The notes under the pieces are model-generated. The model ran no database searches. It saw only the letters and a program-made list of their open reading frames with translations, and had not been told where the DNA came from. A stretch of 5,557 bases of DNA, from the NCBI GenBank assembly GCA_021156225.1, contig JAJNBN010000529.1:1-5557 (forward strand), in the 5' to 3' direction. The number at the start of each line of letters is the position of its first letter. The first letter of the stretch is position 1. Positions 1 to 4,333 of the stretch are shown here, piece after piece. The DNA is from Verrucomicrobiota bacterium. Lineage in GTDB: Bacteria; Verrucomicrobiota; Verrucomicrobiia; Limisphaerales; JAEYXS01. The translations under genes and the position numbers were made by a program.

Positions 1-146
1 TCTTTCTTTTTCTCGGCATCCAACGCCAATATCTGCCCCAGCGGGGTAAGCCACGTCAGGCCCGCCATGCCCGCGGCCTTCAGCAAGGTGCGACGCGTAA
101 AATGATCAGCCGTCCCGCAACCCGGATTCATTTCTAGCAAATTCAT
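1..146 (-). CDS. DUF1501 family protein, N-terminal fragment with Tat signal (runs off left edge)
   Basis: Only the first 48 codons are in the window; the gene continues past position 1. Reading from ATG at 146, the peptide has a short polar leader, a twin-arginine motif TRRTLLK at residues 17-23, then a hydrophobic stretch (about residues 24-42) ending in LGQILA. This is a Tat export signal, so the protein should be exported folded. The assignment to DUF1501 is an inference: the visible part is almost all signal peptide, but the style of signal and the position directly after a DUF1549/DUF1553 gene are typical of that family in Planctomycetota and Verrucomicrobiota. DUF1501 proteins are distantly related to the alkaline phosphatase/sulfatase fold and their reaction is unknown. 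The start lies 14 bp after the upstream gene's stop, so co-transcription is likely. A second in-frame ATG at 131 would still keep the whole Tat motif. No strong Shine-Dalgarno is visible; GAAAG is the best candidate. Confidence 0.72.
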   Translation of the reverse strand, partial: MNLLEMNPGCGTADHFTRRTLLKAAGMAGLTWLTPLGQILALDAEKKK

Positions 147-160
147 AACGTCAGACTTTC

Positions 161-1843
161 TCAATGGTTCCAGGAAAACTCGGTGGCATTCAGCAAGGAC
201 CAATACAGATCCTCCATCACCTTGAAACGGGCCTTGCCCTTGATGCCTTTTAGTAACTCCACAAAGTAACTTTGCTCCTCCGCAGTAGGCCGACGGGTGA
301 GCGCGCACAGATAAGCCGTCTCCACCGCAGAGGCGTCATCCGGTGCAAGCGAGGCGATGCGGGTGGAGGCGTTCATCACAATATTCTCATCAGAACGTTC
401 ATCCACCAGTTTGCCATTCATGAGCAGCAAGCGCTGGGGAATCGTTCCGCTGCGCTGGTTGAATTCATCTTCTCCGATATCACCATAACGTTTCACGAAA
501 TCGCCCTGCTGGAAAAAGCGGTTCAACTTCCAGAAAATGTGCGCCTCCGCATCCAGGGTACGCAACGACGAGGCCTGGATCACTCCACCCGCCACCTGTT
601 CCGGACGCAACCGCGTGACCGGAAATGACGCATACAGTTTTTCATGCCCGTCGGTCACATGGTGCTCATCATCTCGCGTGGTGCTGTCGATCTGGAAAGC
701 GCGGGTGGCGGCGATCAGGCGGATGAGGCGCTGCAAGTCGTAATTATGCGCCACCAAATCTTGAGCGAGGATTTCCATGCCGGGCGGATACTTGCCCTCC
801 AGAGGAATGTCATCGATGGGCTCCACCAGCGGACGGTTAAACATCAGCGCCCAGATGCGGTTCACCGTCGTGCGGGCAAAGGCCAGATTTTCCGGATGCG
901 TCACCCATTTCGCCAACCGCTCGCGCAAGGCCCCTTCTGTGGGCAGCAACTCTTGCCTGAACGGCACCTTGGGGAAAACCACTTGATCCTCCATCTTGCC
1001 GTGATAGCGGAACTCATACTTGAGTTTCTTGCTATCCTGCACTCCGGTCAGGGACATTTCCGCCGGGGCAAAGAACGCCGCCAGTTGGTGGAAATCCTTC
1101 TGTTGCCAGGAACCGCCCATGAAATCATCGTGACACTGCACGCAATCCAGACGCACCCCAAGAAAAGCCCGGCTCACGCGACCAGCCAGCTTCACTTCAT
1201 CAGGACCCTTCTTTTTATCATTCTGATCGACGGTGACCGTTATGAAATTTACTTCCGGTTGGGTGGTCCAAATACCGTTGGCAGTGATCAGTTCGCGGAC
1301 CACTTCACTGTAAGGACGATTCTTTTGGATCTCCGTGCTCAGCCAGTCCACCATCCGATGACGGCGATAGATCAGAAAAGGTCCGTTCTCCACGCCCACA
1401 TAAACCCGGGCAAAACGCTCGGCAAGGTAATCGCTATAGCGGCGATCCTCGAAAAGCTTTGTCAACCACCACTGGGTAATTTGCTCCGGGGGTTGCTGCT
1501 CCAAAATGCGGATCTCCTCCAGCGAGGGCAAAGTGCCGGTCAATCCCAATGACAGCCGTCTGGCCACCGTAAGCGGAGGAGCGGCGGGAGTTGGCCGCAC
1601 ATTCGCTGCCTGCCATTCTTTTTCAAATGCGGCATCAATCTGGCCCACCACGTCGGCAAATCCTTTATCCTTCTGCACCCCGGCATCGAAGCTCTTCGGA
1701 CCAGGCACAGGTGGATTGCGCCAGAGCGGCACCAGCACGTTACCCGCCAGCAACAGGCACAGAGCGATAAAGACAATCGTTCGCCAGTTGCCGAATCGGC
1801 CTGACGGAGGCGTCACTGAAGTGCCTGTGTTGGTGTCGTTCAT
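161..1843 (-). CDS. Membrane-anchored DUF1549/DUF1553 domain protein with a single CxxCH motif
   Basis: This 560-residue protein has one N-terminal membrane segment (about residues 21-41) after a short basic cytoplasmic tail, so most of it should face the periplasm. The DUF1549 region covers about residues 65-265: it has the family signature RRLSLGLTGTLPS at 95-107 and ends with CVQCH at 234-238 followed by DFHQLAAFFAP. The DUF1553 region covers about 300-555: NRIWALMFNRPLVEPIDDI at 328-346, TRAFQIDS at 380-387, RLRPEQV at 411-417 and ALTRRPTAEE near 514-523. Biochemical function is unknown. Family members in PVC bacteria often carry extra N-terminal cytochrome-like domains and reach 700-1000 residues. 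This one is a short form with a membrane anchor instead. CxxCH could bind haem c or a metal, but one motif does not prove it. It is followed closely by the DUF1501 gene, the usual partner. The ATG at 1843 is chosen because it places the anchor at the N-terminus; it lacks a clear Shine-Dalgarno. Confidence 0.93.
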   Translation of the reverse strand: MNDTNTGTSVTPPSGRFGNWRTIVFIALCLLLAGNVLVPLWRNPPVPGPKSFDAGVQKDKGFADVVGQIDAAFEKEWQAANVRPTPAAPPLTVARRLSLGLTGTLPSLEEIRILEQQPPEQITQWWLTKLFEDRRYSDYLAERFARVYVGVENGPFLIYRRHRMVDWLSTEIQKNRPYSEVVRELITANGIWTTQPEVNFITVTVDQNDKKKGPDEVKLAGRVSRAFLGVRLDCVQCHDDFMGGSWQQKDFHQLAAFFAPAEMSLTGVQDSKKLKYEFRYHGKMEDQVVFPKVPFRQELLPTEGALRERLAKWVTHPENLAFARTTVNRIWALMFNRPLVEPIDDIPLEGKYPPGMEILAQDLVAHNYDLQRLIRLIAATRAFQIDSTTRDDEHHVTDGHEKLYASFPVTRLRPEQVAGGVIQASSLRTLDAEAHIFWKLNRFFQQGDFVKRYGDIGEDEFNQRSGTIPQRLLLMNGKLVDERSDENIVMNASTRIASLAPDDASAVETAYLCALTRRPTAEEQSYFVELLKGIKGKARFKVMEDLYWSLLNATEFSWNH

Positions 1844-1873
1844 GCACGAGCCCGGGTGGTACTTATGGCAATC

Positions 1874-1902
1874 ACTATCCGCTTGCCGATGGATTCTGAC
1901 AA
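1874..1902 (-). promoter_or_regulatory. Candidate sigma70-like promoter for the DUF1549/DUF1553-DUF1501 genes
   Basis: Read on the minus strand, TTGTCA (1897-1902) matches the -35 consensus at 5 of 6 bases and GATAGT (1874-1879) matches the -10 consensus at 4 of 6. The spacer is exactly 17 bp. Transcription would begin near 1867, giving a leader of roughly 20-25 bases before ATG at 1843. This was found by eye and has not been tested. Confidence 0.42.
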
Positions 1903-1932
1903 TAGAACTTTCGACATCAGTTTCCTCTCAGA

Positions 1933-1942
1933 TTCACGTGAA
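1933..1942. repeat. 10-bp perfect palindrome TTCACGTGAA
   Basis: TTCACGTGAA equals its own reverse complement. It lies upstream of the candidate leftward promoter, in a place where an operator or activator site could sit. Its centre is 31 bp from the centre of the TGACGTCA palindrome at 1965-1972, close to three helical turns. A role as a protein-binding site is inference. Confidence 0.35.
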
Positions 1943-1963
1943 AGTGCATTCCCATTACCCTCT

Positions 1964-1973
1964 ATGACGTCAT
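1964..1973. repeat. 10-bp palindrome ATGACGTCAT, first copy of TGACGTCA
   Basis: ATGACGTCAT is a perfect palindrome almost exactly midway between the two divergent start codons at 1843 and 2095. Its 8-bp core TGACGTCA recurs at 2071-2078. Repetition of an octamer palindrome in one intergenic region suggests a dimeric regulator site, but no regulator gene is visible in the window. Confidence 0.4.
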
Positions 1974-1981
1974 TCAGGCCC

Positions 1982-1994
1982 GCTGGTTACCAGC
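1982..1994. repeat. 13-bp palindrome GCTGGTTACCAGC, possible operator
   Basis: Six-base arms GCTGGT and ACCAGC flank a single central T. The TGGT...ACCA pattern resembles the general operator shape of some GntR-family regulators, which is only a resemblance. It is followed by AAATCTTTTTT, so a weak rightward terminator (5-bp stem, 3-base loop) is the alternative reading. No rightward gene lies upstream to need one. Confidence 0.38.
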
Positions 1995-2070
1995 AAATCT
2001 TTTTTCAGCGACATTCTGACTGGGAGCCATTATAGCTGGGGATAATTAAGCCGTAACCGTCTGGTTCCTG

Positions 2071-2078
2071 TGACGTCA
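2071..2078. repeat. Second copy of the TGACGTCA palindrome
   Basis: This copy ends 16 bp before ATG at 2095, so a protein bound here could affect the start of the rightward membrane gene. Its centre is 106 bp from the first copy, about ten helical turns, a spacing that would place both on the same DNA face. Confidence 0.38.
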
Positions 2079-2094
2079 TATCCCTAACTAGTTG

Positions 2095-2211
2095 ATGAAC
2101 GACACAATCGAACTGCCTGTGCAGCAAGAGGCTCCGAAACCGGAGATTCCTCCCCTGCCTCAGTTTGATCCGCCCCTGAGCGCATCCCAGCGGCTCCGCA
2201 ATTCCATTCCT
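2095..2211 (+). pseudogene. Displaced N-terminal part of the membrane protein gene (out of frame with the rest)
   Basis: ATG at 2095 opens a frame giving MNDTIELPVQQ..., a proline-rich tail (8 prolines within residues 8-27) and then LSASQRLRNSIP at residues 28-39. This reads as a soluble cytoplasmic lead-in to a membrane domain. Past about 2211 this frame continues to a stop at 2413-2415, but loses hydrophobic character and becomes a meaningless shadow. The hydrophobic continuation lies in the next frame and starts with IPFLAV. The segment therefore appears to be the true N-terminus of the downstream gene, separated by a frameshift. A TTG directly before the ATG, at 2092, is an alternative start. 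There is no good Shine-Dalgarno. The alternative is a separate 106-residue gene at 2095-2415, which I consider unlikely because it would overlap 200 bp of a well-formed membrane protein. Confidence 0.55.
2201..2210 (+). repeat. Two tandem ATTCC units at the frame break
   Basis: ATTCC occurs twice in direct tandem at 2201-2205 and 2206-2210, precisely where the coding sense changes frame. A third unit would restore one continuous frame reading RLRNSIPFLAVFSVV. The repeat is seen directly; loss of a unit is inference. Confidence 0.55.
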
Positions 2212-2215
2212 CGCT

Positions 2216-3235
2216 GTGTTCTCGGTGGTGCCATTCTTGAATTTTCTCAGCCTGGGTTACCTGTTGGAAGTGAGCGGCCGGGTTGCCCGGACCAAGCGCT
2301 TACGGGACGGTTTTGTGGGCGTGAGAAAGGCGGCTGTCTTTGGCCGGATCGTATTCGGCGCGTGGCTGATGATGTGGCCGGCCCGATTTGTCTCCGGGAT
2401 GTGGCAGGATGCTGAACTCATCGCCAGCGGCAGCAAGGTGGCCATCGGCTGGCGCATCGCCCTCTACCTCATCACCATCCTTACCGTGGGCCACATCGTA
2501 TGGGCCTGCCTTCGGGGCGGTAAACTACGCCATTTTTTCTGGCCAGCCCCGTTGCGTTTATTCCGGTGGTTGAAACAGGACGATAAATTCGGCGGCGTCC
2601 AGCAAGCGGTGATAGACTATCTGTTCAACCTCCGGCTGGGTTATTACTTCAAATTGGGGGCGTTTGGTTTTCTCGGCGGACTTATATGGCTCATGATACC
2701 CGTGAGCATCTTGATCTTTGCCAGCTTCACACCACCCGGACTGGCTTTCTTGATCAGCCTGGTAGGCGGCGGGTTGTTGCTGCTCGTCGCCATGTACCTA
2801 CCATTTGTGCAGGCATACTACGCTACCGAGAACCGTTTCGCGGCGATGTTTGAGCTGGGGCGGGTGCGACAATTGTTTCGCCAGGCACCCATTGCTTTTT
2901 GGACCGCCCTGCTCATCACCTTGCTTTTTGCGATTCCACTTTATCTCCTGAAGATCGAGTTTCCGCCGAAAGAGATCGCGTGGCTGCCCAGTCTTCTTTT
3001 CATGGTGTTCATCTTCCCTGCCCGCCTGCTGACTGGCTGGGCGTTGGGACGGGCTCTGCAACGCGAGCAGCCCCGCCATTTCATTTTTCGCTGGATGGCG
3101 CGTTTGGCCGCGTTGCCCGTCGCTTTTTTCTACGTCTTCATCGTTTACCTCACGCAGTATCTCTCGTGGAACGGTGTGTTCAGCCTCTTTGAGCAGCATG
3201 CTTTTCTGGTGCCTGCTCCCATGCTGAGCATGTAG
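2216..3235 (+). CDS. Multi-pass inner-membrane protein of unknown function (main part of a frame-broken gene)
   Basis: From GTG at 2216 this frame encodes 339 residues with seven or eight likely membrane segments: about 1-19, 41-62, 78-98, 145-170, 174-197, 227-245, 256-275 and 293-313. The opening VVPFLNFLSLGYLLEV followed by a basic RLRDGF loop, and the later YLPFVQAYYATENRFAAMF, loosely resemble DUF4013-type membrane proteins; this is pattern memory, not a search result. No catalytic motif or transporter signature is recognisable. GTG 2216 has no Shine-Dalgarno and falls inside the first membrane segment. The frame is open back to a stop at 2177 and reads IPFLA just before GTG, so the GTG is probably not the native start. 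The native protein probably began at ATG 2095 in another frame, giving about 381 residues if rejoined. It ends with TAG 4 bp before the convergent reductase gene. Confidence 0.75.
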   Translation: MFSVVPFLNFLSLGYLLEVSGRVARTKRLRDGFVGVRKAAVFGRIVFGAWLMMWPARFVSGMWQDAELIASGSKVAIGWRIALYLITILTVGHIVWACLRGGKLRHFFWPAPLRLFRWLKQDDKFGGVQQAVIDYLFNLRLGYYFKLGAFGFLGGLIWLMIPVSILIFASFTPPGLAFLISLVGGGLLLLVAMYLPFVQAYYATENRFAAMFELGRVRQLFRQAPIAFWTALLITLLFAIPLYLLKIEFPPKEIAWLPSLLFMVFIFPARLLTGWALGRALQREQPRHFIFRWMARLAALPVAFFYVFIVYLTQYLSWNGVFSLFEQHAFLVPAPMLSM

Positions 3236-3240
3236 CTTTT
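3220..3240 (+). terminator. Weak candidate terminator overlapping the end of the membrane protein gene
   Basis: CATGCTGAGCATG (3220-3232) is a perfect interrupted palindrome that can fold as a 5-bp stem with a 3-base loop. It directly precedes the TAG stop and is followed by CTTTT. The stem is short and the T run is only four bases, so termination may be inefficient. There is no comparable T run for transcription from the opposite strand. Confidence 0.22.
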
Positions 3241-4232
3241 CAAGGTTTCAGCACGATTTTGCCGCTCAGCGCACCGGATTTTTGCGAGGTGCTCTCTTCC
3301 TGCAGACGGTGAGCCGCGGCTGCCTCCGAAAGCGGCAACACCCGATCAATCCGCGCCTTGAGCTTGCCTTCACTTAGCCATCGATTGATATCCACCGAGC
3401 ATTGGCGCTGCTCATCCGGAGTGGCATTAAACATGGCGAAGCCATGCATGGAACAGCCCTTCACATAGAACGGTCCCACCGGAAAAATCGGTCGCGCCTG
3501 TCGGCCCGCCATGACGATAAGGCGTCCACGAGCGGCAAGCTGGTTCACTGCCAAATCAAAATCCGGCTCATTCAACGTCTCCCACCAGACTTGCACACCA
3601 GCAGGAGCCACTTTCTTCAGTTCATCTTCGAGTTTCTGCGTGCGATACTCGATGACGTGATCGGCGCCAAGCTCCTTGGCCAAAGCCGCCTTATCCGCGC
3701 TGCCGGCTGTGGTGATGACGCGCGCACCAACGGCCTTCGCCATCTGCACCACCATCGCCCCAACTCCTCCAGTGCCGCCCCGAATGAAAATCGTTTCGCC
3801 TGCTTTCAATTTTGCATCTCGGAACAATCCTAAATGAGCCGTGATGCCGACCAAGGATACGGCGGCGGCCGCTTCATCGCTCACTCCCGCAGGTGTGGAA
3901 TAGAGCCAGCTTTCATCTACCACGATCTGCTCGGCAAAGGTTCCCTGCCGCCCTTGTAAACCCTGATTAGTGCCCCAAACCCGGTCACCCAGCTTCAAGC
4001 CTTTGACTTCAGGTCCAACCGCTTCCACTTCACCAGCTACATCGCAACCGACAATGTATGGCTTGGGCAAATTGGCCGCGACGATGCCAGAACGGATGTA
4101 GGTGTCGATGGGGTTTACCGCAACAGCGCCAACTTTGATCCGCACCTGCGTTCCGGCAGGTGTCGGGGTTGGCAGTTCACCGTAGATGATCTTATCAGCG
4201 GGTCCGGTTTCTTGGATAAAAGCTGCTTTCAT
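3240..4232 (-). CDS. qor: NADPH:quinone oxidoreductase / zeta-crystallin-type medium-chain reductase
   Basis: This 330-residue protein is a complete zinc-free member of the medium-chain dehydrogenase/reductase superfamily; the usual family length is about 325-335. The N-terminal catalytic GroES-like domain carries VNPIDTYIRSG at 39-49, close to the quinone oxidoreductase signature, and GCDVAGEVEAVG at 62-73. The Rossmann domain has GGTGGVG at 152-158 followed by AKAVGARVITTAGSADK, the nucleotide-binding strand and loop. The second half aligns by eye with zeta-crystallin, including the ET(L) segment at 218-220, GRLIVMAGR at 236-244 and the C-terminal GKIVLKP. The cysteine ligands of zinc-dependent alcohol dehydrogenases are absent. 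The expected activity is NAD(P)H-dependent reduction of quinones or enones in the cytoplasm; the true substrate cannot be read from sequence. ATG at 4232 is supported by AGGA 8 bases upstream. The gene is divergent from the photolyase gene and convergent with the membrane gene. Confidence 0.93.
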   Translation of the reverse strand: MKAAFIQETGPADKIIYGELPTPTPAGTQVRIKVGAVAVNPIDTYIRSGIVAANLPKPYIVGCDVAGEVEAVGPEVKGLKLGDRVWGTNQGLQGRQGTFAEQIVVDESWLYSTPAGVSDEAAAAVSLVGITAHLGLFRDAKLKAGETIFIRGGTGGVGAMVVQMAKAVGARVITTAGSADKAALAKELGADHVIEYRTQKLEDELKKVAPAGVQVWWETLNEPDFDLAVNQLAARGRLIVMAGRQARPIFPVGPFYVKGCSMHGFAMFNATPDEQRQCSVDINRWLSEGKLKARIDRVLPLSEAAAAHRLQEESTSQKSGALSGKIVLKP

Positions 4233-4240
4233 GAGGAAAA

Positions 4241-4244
4241 TCCT
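4241..4244 (-). promoter_or_regulatory. Ribosome binding site AGGA of the quinone oxidoreductase gene
   Basis: On the minus strand AGGA sits 8 bases before ATG 4232 and supports that start. It is one of the few recognisable Shine-Dalgarno sites in the window. It is also one arm of a small symmetric element, AGGATTTTCCT (4234-4244). Confidence 0.55.
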
Positions 4245-4265
4245 GTTGCACCAAGGTTAGTATGT

Positions 4266-4333
4266 CGAAGCCACTGGAGCAAGCGGACGACCAAAGATTT
4301 GTCAGCCGGGCAAGGTGTGGTAGCTTCGTCCGC
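4266..4333 (+). repeat. Two mutually exclusive inverted repeats before the photolyase start
   Basis: GCGGACGA (4283-4290) is the exact reverse complement of TCGTCCGC (4326-4333), which abuts the GTG start codon. CGAAGC (4266-4271) is the exact reverse complement of GCTTCG (4323-4328). The two right arms share 4326-4328, so an RNA could form only one of these stems at a time. Loops are long (35 and 51 bases), and arms of this size could arise by chance. Confidence 0.3.

Larger units (their letters stand above)
1844..2094. promoter_or_regulatory. Divergent intergenic region rich in palindromes
   Basis: This 251-bp stretch separates two divergent start codons and holds no credible gene. It contains the leftward promoter described at 1874-1902, four short perfect palindromes listed separately, and an AT-rich patch (ATTAT at 2029-2033 and ATAAT at 2042-2046, inverted). 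A rightward promoter is less clear. TATAGC (2031-2036) with GCGACA (2008-2013) has 17-bp spacing, with 4 of 6 matches in each box. GATAAT (2041-2046) is a better -10 but has no good -35. Confidence 0.45.
4233..4333. promoter_or_regulatory. Divergent intergenic region between quinone reductase and photolyase genes
   Basis: These 101 bp must hold the promoters of both divergent genes if the photolyase starts at GTG 4334. I see no convincing -35/-10 pair on either strand. The region contains AAGG (4253-4256) placed 5 bases before an in-frame ATG at 4262, plus two overlapping inverted repeats described separately. Confidence 0.4.

Noticed and set aside
147..156. Partial TGACGT match just upstream of the DUF1501 start, considered as a third copy of the intergenic palindrome
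   Set aside because: Only the half-site TGACGT is present and the other half does not match, so it is not counted with the two perfect copies.
272..628. A 118-codon plus-strand open frame
   Set aside because: Antisense to the conserved DUF1553 region, with no start signal and no recognisable motif.
644..1552. A 302-codon open frame on the plus strand
   Set aside because: It lies wholly antisense to the DUF1549/DUF1553 gene, which has clear family motifs in its own frame. The product is rich in His, Gln and Arg with no domain I recognise, as expected of a shadow frame in GC-rich DNA.
1506..1967. A 153-codon plus-strand open frame reaching into the intergenic region
   Set aside because: It is mostly antisense to the N-terminus of the DUF1549/DUF1553 gene and crosses that gene's likely promoter; the protein shows no motif.
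2132..2145. Small hairpin CTCCG-AAAC-CGGAG
   Set aside because: Five-base arms inside the proline-rich coding segment with no T run; too small to call a terminator or regulatory RNA.
2798..3199. A 133-codon minus-strand frame encoding a very hydrophilic protein
   Set aside because: It is the complement of membrane-segment codons; antisense of hydrophobic codons gives Lys, Glu, Gln and Arg. The sense frame has convincing membrane topology.
2095..3235. Programmed ribosomal frameshifting in the membrane gene
   Set aside because: No classic slippery heptamer, in-frame stop at the shift point or downstream pseudoknot is visible. The tandem ATTCC units explain the break more simply, although this cannot be fully excluded.
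3402..3833. A 143-codon plus-strand frame
   Set aside because: Antisense to the Rossmann half of the quinone oxidoreductase, which is fully conserved in its own frame.
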